Below, one piece after another: positions 48,595-59,640 of a DNA stretch of 64,000 bases; positions within the stretch are counted from its first letter, which is position 1; each line of letters begins with the position of its first letter. The notes below the pieces were generated by a model, which saw only the letters and a list, made by a program, of their open reading frames with translations, had not been told where the DNA came from and ran no database searches. The stretch is taken from the NCBI GenBank assembly GCA_024138015.1, contig JAMXBB010000011.1:40956730-41020729 (forward strand), given 5' to 3'. The DNA is from Lumnitzera littorea. Taxonomy: Eukaryota > Streptophyta > Magnoliopsida > Myrtales > Combretaceae. The position numbers were made by a program, and so were the translations under genes.

Positions 48595-49173
48595 ATTACC
48601 TTTTTTTTTTTTTTTTTTTTGCAAATGTGAAAGTTGATGTGGCTTTAAATCCACTTTTAATTTTTCTATATATACTTGCAATAAATTTTTTACTACTTAA
48701 TAGCAGTTTGTAAGTAACATTACCAATATATTGTTTATTTTAGTTATTGATATTTTCTTACATATCAAGATGTGCTCTTAGTTTATGTATCCAAAATAAA
48801 AATTTTAATTAATTAATCACCAACTAACTAAATAATACATAAAATAATTTGCTAAAATAAAGATATTCGTATTTTTATTAGCATTAATTTGTAGGACAAA
48901 AGATATTGATATTTATATTTGCATTTGTCGATTATTAATTATAATGAAATTGTAGGATATGGTAGTACTCCTTTATCTATGAAGTAGAAGAGAAAATTAG
49001 TTAAATGAAAAAGAATATGATATATTAATAGCACTTAAAACATAATAATATTATCAATAATAAATAATTATTACACAAATAGACATCTTTGCACACTTAT
49101 TTGATGTCTAAAATAAAAGATAATATAAAATTTGATAACATATCAACCTTCACATTTCAAATAAAAATGCAAA

Positions 49174-49267
49174 CCATGCTTATTATAGGGGGGAAGTGCT
49201 TGATATTAAAAATTGGGGTGTTTATGCAATTTAGAAAGTTTTTTGGGGTGTTCCATACAATTTACCC
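49174..49267 (-). repeat. Right terminal inverted repeat
   Basis: 94 bp, reverse complement aligns to 45236-45320. A-rich flank follows. Confidence 0.75.
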
Positions 49268-50720
49268 ATTAAGAAAAAAAGTGTAAGGCCTTGGAACCTA
49301 TAACATTACAACCCACTATGTTTTAATATTAGGTACTGACACATAAAGGCTTGGAACCTGTCTAAGTACCACAATTAATATGTCAAACCACACATAACAC
49401 ACTAAATAAGATCTATCCTAAGTATACAACATAAGTAGCTCAAGAGTCAAGCTCTACAACATCTACGAACATAAATTAGGTAAGAGAGTCCTTCTTGGCT
49501 CCAATGACAACTAGTAACTAACAGTGGTTCTAATACCTTATAAAGTTTAACAAGATCCATATAGAGGTCTTATCACTAACAATGATAATAAACTCATGAC
49601 CACCATCGACATACATACTAAAGGATCCAAAACTATCTACTCCTCATAGTATAAGTAATCTACATCATCTTCTAGGTCATACACCAAGTCGTAGCTTAGA
49701 TCATTGAAAGGTTCAACATTCTCTAATGTACCTACATTTGAAAAGAAATCCCTAAAGGGTTAGCTAATGCATAGTACATAGAATACCATGTTAACATCCG
49801 CATGTACACACGAAAGAAATCTCAAAAGTAGAAGCAATAGTACTAAATGCATTCACAATCATCTATTATCTTTAATTTTAACTACCCTTCTTCATCTGCA
49901 AAATCTTCCCAATAATGTCAGTAAATTCTCATTTATTTCAAATCCTCCTTACCATTGTGTAAAATCCATTAAATTTTGTCTTTAAGGTGTAGGTCAAGCT
50001 GCTAGCAATCACTTGTTACTGTATTGATATTCCTATATTTTAACTACTCTAACCACCTTTTTCAAATTCATGGACATCTTTGTTTTGGCTCCAAATATTC
50101 TTCCATTTGAGTTCATTGTCTTATGTCCCCTTTAAATTGACTCCACCATAAAATTCCTACCTTTGATGCATCCTTCCACCAGTTAGTTAACCTATTTGCA
50201 ATTTTCTTTTAAGTCCACCTCTCAAATCAAGATATCTCTCACTAATACTAACTTGCATCTTCAACCTTTCTTTTTATTTATCCTTTCATTTGTTTGATTG
50301 TTTCACTATTTGCATCTAACTTTCATAATTTCTTCTTCCATTTACACTTTTACTTTACTTCTCATAACTAAAAAAATTTCCAATAGATCATTCCAGATTT
50401 TCCCTACTACAATTGTATTGGTTTACATCAAATCCTATCATGTTAACTTTTAGCTCAATAAATTTTCTAGACTTTATATAATTAAGATTTTTATCTCTAA
50501 AGTCTTCCTCTTTTCTTTTCCCTCTCACTTATTCCTCTTCTACTTCATTTAGCCTCATCTTTCAATATCTTTCATCAATGTTCACAGTTTGATCACCATT
50601 CAAAGTTACTAGATTTCTTGATGTTTAAGGTAGTTTTTCTCCTCCAATTGCAAGATTAAAGCTTAGGTAGTTTATTCATCTACTAATAATCTCCCACTAA
50701 ACTTCCTTAAGAGATTACTC
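49268..50720. other. Intergenic DNA, nothing recognised
   Basis: Pyrimidine-rich with short random frames. The paired words AGGCCTTGGAACCT and AGGCTTGGAACCTG 60 bases apart (49287, 49346) suggest a small local duplication. Confidence 0.4.
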
Positions 50721-50723
50721 ATT

Positions 50724-51369
50724 GCAAAGGGCTAAAAACTACTATATTATTTATTTGGGCTTAATTCCTTAGGGTAAATGACAGGGTCTAAAGAGTTCAA
50801 CCTATATTGGGATGATTCAAGAAGATTTGGCTTGGTGGGTACAGAGTAGGGATCATTAGATTAATCCATCTGCTTCTAAACTTTCTTAAGTAGGCTCATT
50901 TACCATAAGGAAGGCTATTGACCTTAGACCATTACAAACTCATTACAGCTAATTATGAAATAAGTAAAATTTCATCTCATCCATTGATCACCTAAATGAT
51001 CTAATGAATGTCATCAAGTCCAAGAACCTATAAATACTCAATCATTCCTTCTCATTTGACACAACTTTAGAGATCAAAGAAACATTGTTCCATTATGAAA
51101 CCTCTACTCTCTAAGATCAAATGAGCATTCAGGTAAAAAATTATCTCAACTGCTCAAGAACTACAAGGTTGATGTCTTAAGTTCCCAAGGCTCCTTTATC
51201 TATTACTTATGCATTTGAGACTCTGGGATTGCTTGTTCCTCCTCCCTACCATTCTTTCTCCAATAATCCCATTAAGTGTCATCTCTACATCACTACTCTA
51301 AGGTCATATGTAATACAACACTTGCATAACTAGTACATGAATGCTCCAATCAGAACCCCCTCTTCTACA
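50724..51369 (+). repeat. 5' LTR of a Tat/Ogre-like element (left boundary uncertain)
   Basis: Ends CTTCTACA three bases before an Arg-type primer site. TATA-type CCTATAAATACTC at about 51030-51042. Related to the LTR at 34700-35465. TGCAAAGGGC at ~50724 is a possible start, with no support from a duplication. Confidence 0.6.
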
Positions 51370-51372
51370 TTT

Positions 51373-51390
51373 TGGCAACTCCATTAGGGA
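51373..51390 (+). promoter_or_regulatory. Primer-binding site, tRNA-Arg type
   Basis: TGGCAACTCCATTAGGGA, two transitions from the site at 562-579 (TGGCGACTCCATTGGGGA). Confidence 0.7.
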
Positions 51391-51409
51391 TAGAGAGTGA
51401 TATCAAGGC

Positions 51410-52980
51410 TATGGAATCTCCTAGGAAGAAAATGGTTGTTACGAATAATGTTATCTCTTAAGAGTAAGATACCAATGTTCAATCAGTTGAGCAAGACTTA
51501 CCTCCACTACCTCAAGATACTAATCAAGATAATCCAGTCATTGAGCCTCCTCAAGACACTACGAAGATGATACGAGCTATGCAGAAGGCAACAAAAGCCT
51601 TGAATCAATTCATAGCTAAGTTTTCTCACCTCATGATAGGGTTAATTGCCTTTGTTGCAGTGCAACATAGAGTAGCTCCACCAAACTCTACAGTTACTGT
51701 ACAAATAAGCATTACTCCCTCTACTTAACCAACTACCTTACCACTATTGCATTAGATATACCCTAAGGAGGGCAAGAGTAAACTCCTTTACCACAGCTTA
51801 TAACTAGACAAAATCTAATATCTGAAATAAAGAATGCAAGAGTCTAGATTGGTGGCTCTTCATCTTATCGAGTTCTTACTTGCATAACTGTTAGTAGATC
51901 TACATATCACCTGACCCCAAATCCTACATTTGCAATATCTGCTCCTGTATCTATAGTATTTTCCCAAAGGATTCCTTTATAACAAAGGAAGACTTAGATC
52001 AATACATGAAGGAAATCCAGGCTTAGTCGTCCATGGGAGTACAAGACTTAGAGCTTCCTTATCATTCGTGAATTGTTGCAAAACTCTATCTTAAGGACTA
52101 TGCAAATCTTAAGTTCATGTTGTTCAATAACAAAAAGGACAATGCTAAAGAACACTTGTTGAAATTCATTGAAACCATGGAGCTATATAGGCACGAGGGT
52201 GACTTAAAACTAAAAGAATTCTCTTAGTCACTAACCAAGAAGGTATACACCTAGTATGTTATTCTCCCTTCGGGATCAATTGATTTAGGGGGGATTATGT
52301 GCAATTTGTTTGTAGAAAAGTTCTTCTCCATATAGGAAAGAGTCACCATCATCGACATGGGAAGAACTAAGAAAAACCCAAAAGAGGACTTGATGGATTA
52401 TATAAAGCACTTCAGGGGGCACTCCCTAGATATCTAGGAAGTATGTGATGAAAGAGAGTTAGTAAAAATTTGTATCCAAGGGATGTTCTTTGAGTATGTT
52501 GTACACTTAGAAAACTTCTCTTTGTGTTCTTTCGCTGCACTCATAGAGAATGCATGAAGAACCAACAATTTTGTTTTAATGCAACTAGGGGAAAGTGGCA
52601 AGCTCAACAAAATGATAGCTTTTGTATCCTTAACTCAAGATGAGGACTTCAAAAGCGATAAAAAGCTAAAGAATGATGCATTGAAGAGTTTTATAGAAGT
52701 TTGTCCCTTTTCCATGCCTAATGAGCAAAGTGCATGCTATTCTTGACCGTTAGCTAAAAGATGAGGACATCAGGTTGCCGAGAATTGAACACCAACCTAC
52801 AGCAAATGAAAGAAGAGACAGTATATATTGTCGATATCATAGGAAGGTAGATGACCCCACTAAGGATTGCTGGAGTTTAAAATAGATGTTCCATGAAAGA
52901 GTTCAAAGCAGAGAGCTCATCATTGATGATAATGATGTTTAGAAAAACCCATTCCCAACCCATGATGCTTAAATGTTAGT
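51410..52980 (+). pseudogene. Tat/Ogre-lineage gypsy gag remnant
   Basis: After a proline/glutamine-rich leader (51410-51720), 52090-52560 encodes LYLKDYANLKFMLFNN, KEHLLKFIETMELYRH, LKLKEFS, SGSIDLG, NLFVEKFFS and ELVKICIQGMFFEYVVHLEN in order. These match the Tat gag (F.G..DP..HL..F......Y..D..L..REF..SL...A..WY..L..GSI..W......F..KFF ... LV.ICI.GM..EY...LEN). At ~52820-52940 YCRYHRKVDDPTKDCWSLK plus LIIDD is the lineage's C-terminal CXXH-like knuckle. At least five in-frame stops and a frame change. No pol domains follow. Confidence 0.8.
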
Positions 52981-53091
52981 AGATGAGTCCTTTTGATAGT
53001 GATAGATGGATTGATAAATCCTTTTGTAAACAAAAGAAAATTTTGCTCTTTGGTAATGAAACTTTAATTACCTCCATGTTCATTTCCCATT

Positions 53092-53490
53092 AAGACCAGG
53101 CAAAACCTTGGCATCTTAGCTTTCATGCTTTAAGCATTACCCTAACATACTAACTTTTACACTTCAAAGCCTAAGTAAAGCCTTAGCAATATAACCTTTG
53201 CACTTCAATCGTAAATAATATTAAGCTATCAAGTAATGGAAATTACCCCCTTGACTAATATAAGAGAATTCTTAAGCCTAAGTAATGCCTTGGTATCTCG
53301 GTTTCCATGCCTTAAGCCCAAGTAATGCCTTAGCACCTTGGCCTTCACACCTTATCTTAAGTAATCAACTAGCACCTTGACTTTTATGCCTTAAATCCAG
53401 GCAACACCCCGGCATTTGGTTTCCATGCCTTAAGCCTAAATACTCCCCTAGCACTTAGCTAAAATGCTTTAAACCCATGTAGTGCCCTAG
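53092..53490 (+). repeat. ~40-bp minisatellite in the Tat-like element
   Basis: Best units start at 53273, 53313, 53353, 53392, 53431 and 53470 (periods 40, 40, 39, 39, 39) with the theme TAAGCCYAAGTAATGCCTTAG then CACCTTGG and TTCCATGCCT. Weaker copies extend left to ~53092. It lies directly after the gag remnant where pol would be expected. Confidence 0.85.
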
Positions 53491-55037
53491 CAACAACTTC
53501 CATCACTATTGCTTTAAAGTACATAATGCTTTCAATTAGGAGTAAAACTTGCTTGTTCTCTTATCCAAGCATTGTTGCTAACTGGTAAGAGCACTCACTC
53601 CTAGGTATACGATGGAAGTTAAACTTATATAATGCAAACTAGTAAGAGCATTGCTTCTTAGGCACATTACAAGTCATTGTAGCCAAGTAAGACAATTCTA
53701 AGCAGCCGAGTAGTGGGAAATATCTCCTCAACTAATGAAAGAGAATTCTTGATCTTAGGCAATGAATGCCCTTATTGCTTAAACATTATGCTACAAGTGA
53801 GAGCTTTTGTTTAGATGTATGAGATAACTTTAGAAACTCCTCAGATCATAAGAATCTAAGTAGCCTTATATTCATGATAACCCTCCGGTAGCTCCTTAGA
53901 TCATAGAGGCTAAGCAACCTTAAATGCTATAAGCTCAATGACCCATAAGAATGCCATTTATAATGACTTCCATCATTGTTGCAAAGTTAAGGCACTGCCT
54001 CCTAAGCACATGATGACTTACACGTGATCAATGACTTCTACTATCAAGAGGCCCTCTAAGGGCATCATGAAAGGAGATGGTGCTACATATTTGTAAAGGC
54101 ACAAAGTTCCTTCTAATGAAGGAACAATTACTCGAGTTGCTACCTAGTTTCGATGAGACATGTTAGCAATTAGGGGAGGAGGGATATCAATAGGTACAGC
54201 GTATTGCTCACCTCCATTCACACTTCAGCAAATAGTATACCGATATAAATACAAATCTCATATCCCTCCCCCTTAACTAATACATTAATGATAAAAGCAA
54301 TGTTACCCATTTCATGGGGTTCCATTCATTTCTTCAATGCCACCATCATCATCCTCTAAACAAATTGGGCATTCTTCATAATCCACCAAGTTTGGATTAC
54401 TTCTTTAGCCTCAAGAAGCATTCAAGTACCCCTCTATGTTTAATAGGGAGAGCATGCTCCCCAAAATACGCCATAAAAAGAATCTTATCGTAGAGTTATG
54501 TAAGCTATCTTAGTGTTCCACCAAAATCCTTCATGCTTGGAGGATATGATCTACTACTATCATTATAGCTAACGTATAATGAAAATCGCAAGCTTGTACC
54601 TAACTATGATTCAAGTCTCATTTCTTCTTTGATCTTCTTAAAAGATATACAAGCTAAGAGGAGAAAGACGATTTCATCTTCTTAGTATGAAGTAGCTCCT
54701 AACACCTAATAGGATGTCTGGAAGTCATACTTTGTATAAGAAACCAAAGCAATAGTAATGTTGGTCTACTTAGAGTTGTGCAACTTCAAAAGTTTGACAT
54801 CTCCTAATGCTAGAGTTTCCCTCTCTACAAAGTAATAAACATGTAGGTTTAAGCATTCCATTAGGAGATGATAGTTTGGTATCCTTCTTTCTCACCCACA
54901 TGTAGAAGCATTAGTTAAGCAAAAGTAATGATGGCATGAAAGGATCATAGCTTGCCACACTTTCATCTCACTCGTACAAGAATCGTAGTAGAGTAGAAGT
55001 AGTGATGGTAGGAAGGATCCTTATCTTCTTTAAGAGA
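53491..55037 (+). mobile_element. Non-coding accessory region of the Tat-like element
   Basis: No protein motif. Contains loosely repeated words (AACTRGTAAGAGCAYT at ~53580 and 53638; a ~75-bp unit with AAGTARTGATGGYA at ~54925 and 54990 that recurs at ~59066). Such repeat-rich untranslated DNA is typical of Tat/Ogre elements. Confidence 0.4.
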
Positions 55038-55042
55038 AATCA

Positions 55043-58000
55043 TGTAAACCCCTAAAATTATCAACCTAGCCTTAGTAATAGACTCGACTATGTTAGACCA
55101 TTTAGGAGTCGACAAGGCTAATGAAAGTGAAAACCCTAAAAGAATTACTTAATCGCGTAAAGAATTTTTCTACCCTAAATGTTCTAAATGCTAAAGATTT
55201 TATTCAAAAGTGATAGAAACCCTAAAAATGATTATTTTAAAGACACATGTGCACTAATCCAACATGATATACCCTAAAACCCTAATTGATAGTATAATGC
55301 TTATCCTTTTGTCCAATTCACTAGTAAAGGGTTAGAGATGACCCTTAATCATACTTATATGCTTTGAATCCTTAAGTAATCCATTAGAAATTAAGATAAT
55401 GAGTCATAGATTATATTCACTTCTTAAGTAAGTGATTAAGATAGTTTCACTTAGAGTTAGAGTAATAGTTGAAGATTAGGTTTATGTAGTGAACCTTAAT
55501 ACTTAAATTGGTACTTTTTGCATTTGTTATTCAAAGTAGTTTATCAAATGAGATATATTGGCTATAAAGACCTAAAGTAAGATCTCATTAACAATGTTTA
55601 CAAATCAATTCATCAAATATTTCATTTCCCCTCATTTCCTTCATTTTTCCTCTAATTTCCCTTAATTACTACATTATGTGCACAAAATTACACATACTTA
55701 AGGAATGTTGACTAAAGTAATGCATGTTGACCAAAGTCAAAGAGGTTGACCAAGTCAACATATGTTGACTAAAGTCAACATTTTGAAAAGTCAAAAGTCT
55801 TAAGAGATAAGGAAAATATCTTATTAACTTAATGATGGTTTTCTTTTCTTTTCCTTTTGATTTTTCTTTTCCCTTCCCTTTTATTTGTTGCCGTCCACCT
55901 CTCATCCTTCTAGACTTCTCCATTTGTTGTCTTCATAATTGAAAACAAAACAAAAGAAACAAAAACAAAAGTCCCCATTTCATGCCGTGAACTCTCCTTC
56001 TTCTTTCACTTTCATCCTTTTTCTTTTGTCCCCTTAAACTTCAACACAATTAAAGGTATGTTCTTAACTTGTTTTATGTTACTTTATGTTATTCATTAGT
56101 TAGTTAATTAAGTAGATTAGGTAAGTAGTTAGGTGTTTAGTGAAGTCTTGAAGAAAAGAAAACAAAGTCTCCATCTTTAAGTGTAGAAAGTGATGGATCA
56201 TGAAGGAAATGGAAGAAATACATGTGTATGTACTCTTAGATGTGTATACATAAAGAAATACCAAAGGAATACAAATATATGAACCTTTGTACATAAGTAT
56301 GTATCATGTACATAACCTAATTTAAGACCATATCTAACTATATATACATATACTATACTAAATACATACATAGAAATGCAAAAGGATGAAAATTGAGAGG
56401 ATTTTCTTAAGGGAAAATTTGGCATACGAAATTTTAGTATAAAAATACGTATTTAACCGTATAGGTATATGAGTAGAAATACATGTATAAATATGGTATA
56501 AGTATATGTAGATGTATAAGTATATGTATGTATAAGGTATATGTACATAAGTATAAGTATAAGGTATATGTACATAAGTATAAGTATAAGACATAAGTAT
56601 AAAGTAAGAAATAAATATACATAAGACATGTACATGTGACATAAGCATGATGTAATGCTTATGTAATCAAATGATGAGGTAGATGATGACATAGGCATAT
56701 GAGGACATAAAGAAAAGATGACATAAGCATATGAAGGCATAAAGAAAAGATGATGTAAGCAATGACATAAACATAAGTTTAGAAAATGAGAAAAATAAGA
56801 AAATGTAGATAATTAGATACTAAAAGTAGTAAATCATAATACACTTTGTAAACTAGATTATACCTAAATCAGTACATGAATTAGTAATGATAAAGTAAAT
56901 CCCTTAATTATAAGAATTTAAGGAATAAAGGTTATAAATATAAGTAATAGCAATACTTAAGTATTATAGCTAAAAATTTCTATAAAATTAGTTCATAATA
57001 TAAAATAGGGGTCTTAACGTCCAAAACAAACATTACTGTATGAATATACGTTCGAAAACGATGAAAAAAGACTATAAATTCATAAATATCAGAAATGAAA
57101 CGAAAAAGTTATATACGATTGAAAATAAAGTCTAACCGGGTAAAAGTTGATAATAGTCTAAGTAGATTAGGTAATTAAATGTTTAGAAGTATTAGTTAAA
57201 TTAGTTACTTACTAGACTTATCAAATCGTAATGATCAGGTGACTCTAAGGAGCGTGAGGACCTCCCAATCGACTACTACGATTAGGGCGAATCACCATGG
57301 CCGAGTGAGTATTTACCCAATGATTCCATGCTTGTTTTGTGATTGTACATAGTGGACTTAAATATTATTGTTAATTGATGATTGTGTGGGGTTTGGGAAA
57401 CGCTTGTGTATGCCGGTATGTCTTGAGTTGTGAACTTATCTTAAATATTGATAATGCTATGGTTGTTGCATGGTAGTATAGAAAATGATTGTGTGCACAA
57501 TTGGATGGTCATAGCATAATTTGAACCTAATTATCCTCGGCCTATAAAAGGAAATTGAGACATGCATTAACATGCATAGCATGGATACTATTCCGGCCGT
57601 CACATCACACGGAGGTAAAGAGAGGCCATTCGGGGGTTGATATCATTTATTTATTTGGTTCTGTACGGTGCACTCGTACAAAATGACCTTACCCTGGCCC
57701 GCGGGAATACTAGGCGTTGGAGGCGCCAACCGCCTGGCTAAGGGTCGAGTCTAGAGGGCTCCGTTTAGGGGTGAGTGTGGACTGCGGGGGCCCACTCACA
57801 ATTATACTAGAACTTGGGTTTTTCTGAAAATAAAAGAATTATTTGATATAAGTACGGAACGTGGGGTTCCGTAGTAAAGTAAGTTCTAGTATAATACCCG
57901 GATCTGATTGGTGCCGTGTATACTTTAACCCTGACTTCGGAGGGCGTTAAATCTGAGTTACGTATATGAACTAGTTAATTATACGTATTGTTTGGCATTC

Positions 58001-58480
58001 TGGTTGATCATTCATTCATATGCTTGAATATAATGTATTTATAACTTGCTTGTGGTGTGGCTGAGGGTTTTGCTCACTAAGCTTAGGCTTACACCCCTTT
58101 AGACTTTTGTTGCAAGATAGCCTGTTCGTAGAGACAGGACGAGGGATGCCACAGGTTAGCCTGGGGATTTGGGCAAGAGCGAGCTGCTATGTGTACTGAG
58201 AGAACAGTTTATGTAGACTTCTACTTATGTACTTTTGTTTATCTTATTATATTAGACCTAGACATACTTAAATGTTGTGTAATATAAGCTTTGTAACTTA
58301 AATTTTATATAAATATATTTGTGTAATGATATCAAATGAGTCTGGATGTTCTTTGGAAACTAGTGGTTGTAGAGCCTTGTATATTGTGTGAAGAGTTCTT
58401 GATTGGAAGGGTAACCAATCAGGGGTTCTTTGTACAGTATACGGCGTCTGCCACGACTAGGCCGTCCTCAGTTCGTGACA
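55043..58480 (-). repeat. Solo LTR C of the long-LTR family (3438 bp), reversed
   Basis: On the + strand TGTAAACCCC...GTTCGTGACA; on the minus strand TGTCACGAACTGAGGACGG...GGGGTTTACA. Perfect 5-bp duplication AATCA at 55038-55042 and 58481-58485. The best preserved copy, and the one that defines the family ends. It has no primer site, gag or pol. It interrupts repeat-rich DNA of the Tat-like element. Confidence 0.9.
55706..55795 (-). promoter_or_regulatory. W-box (TTGAC/GTCAA) cluster in solo LTR C
   Basis: About eight TTGAC or GTCAA cores in 90 bases at GTTGACTAAAG, GTTGACCAAAGTCAA, GGTTGACCAAGTCAA and GTTGACTAAAGTCAA. It corresponds by position and reversed orientation to 47867-47930 in LTR B. 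Confidence 0.5.
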
Positions 58481-58485
58481 AATCA

Positions 58486-59640
58486 TGTGTTAAGCTTTGT
58501 CGTGGTACGATCCACTCATGAACTCCATCCAAGTTATGCCTTCCTGTATAAAAGAAAGGTTGCTCTCTTCTCTTATCACCAAATCATGATATTGATATGA
58601 TGATATTGTTCCCATAGTCCTACAAAGGTGCACTACACATGGGGCCTTTTAGGGCTTACTCCTCTTGAGGCTTGCTCGCTTAAGGCCCGCTGTACTTAGA
58701 GCCTACCAAGACTTGCCATGCTTAAAGCTTGCCTATAGAAAGGTAGTTCCTTGTTAGGGAACTACTCAACCTACTTTGACTCTTAAAGTGAATATTGAGA
58801 TTGACTAGGGGCATTACTAATCATTAAAATGTGCCTACAAGAATAAGGGAAGAAGTTAGCAAGATAAGAAAGACATGGTATTAGAAAAGAAAAAGGGGAA
58901 AAAGAGAATAATTAAAGTGGAAATCCAGATAATGGGAGAAGAGCCACCATACTTTTAGTAGTGTTGAACGTTAAATCTTTTATGATGATATCTCTAGAAA
59001 CTTTGAATACCTCCATCAAGATGTGAAGGCTCACCATACTTCCATTCCACTTACATGTGGGAACAATATTCAAGTAGAAGTGGTAATAGCATGAAGGACT
59101 CTAATCTTCTTTAGAAGAATTATACACTCTAACTTCTTCATAGTATATTCTACCCATGCATCCCATCTAGATGGTGACCTTTTCAAAGATGCAAACTGGC
59201 TGCTAGAGAGGGAGATAGCTCCCTCCTCTCATTCCTTAAGCATAACATGGAAGCTCCCTTATGGTATCTCTTGGTTTAACACACAAGGCTTATGCTTGAT
59301 ATATTGGAGCTCACTATTAGTGCAAGGCATTAAGTAGACTTCCCAACACTTGATCTTATCCCCAAAAGGGTCTTCAAACATAGATGTCTATCCAAATGGG
59401 CCAATAAGTCTTCCTATCTGACTATTTCTATGCTTCAACTTGGGTTTTTATTCACATCTTTTGTCATTATAGGGCAATATCACTCTATTCTCTAAATGGA
59501 GAAACTTAAACTCAACTAGTTGCAAAAGTCGCACCACTATTGCCAATATGAGTCAAATTCGCTAGCAAGCAATAGGAGGACTTTGTACAATTTGAAGAGC
59601 TACTATTTCTTATAATAAAAGAAAACAAAAAAAAAATGAA
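58486..59640 (+). mobile_element. Continuation of the Tat-like element's non-coding region
   Basis: Joined to 55037 across the solo LTR. A run of GGCTTGCT/GGCCCGCT/GCCTACC motifs at 58645-58735 forms a degenerate short-period repeat. AAGTAGAAGTGGTAATAGCA at ~59065 repeats motifs of ~54990. No 3' LTR found, so the element is truncated or too diverged to close. Confidence 0.35.

Larger units (their letters stand above)
45236..49267. mobile_element. TIR DNA element, non-autonomous, split by solo LTR B
   Basis: Long terminal inverted repeats: 45236-45320 (GAGTAAATTACGTGTACCAC ... AAGCATGG) and 49174-49267, whose reverse complement reads GGGTAAATTGTATGGAACAC ... AAGCATGG. They align end to end with about ten bases of length difference. 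Without the LTR and its duplication the element is about 757 bp with no transposase. Superfamily is uncertain: long TIRs suggest Mutator-like, but the flanks are A-rich (AAAAAAAAA, ATTAAGAAA) and no duplication can be called. Confidence 0.7.

Noticed and set aside
53092..53490. CRISPR-like array
   Set aside because: The 40-bp units are contiguous and imperfect, without unique spacers, and this is plant nuclear DNA.
56100..56740. Several Tyr/Thr/Ile-rich minus-strand frames
   Set aside because: Low-complexity ATGTATAAGTATA repeats inside solo LTR C. The matching part of LTR B is not conserved as protein.
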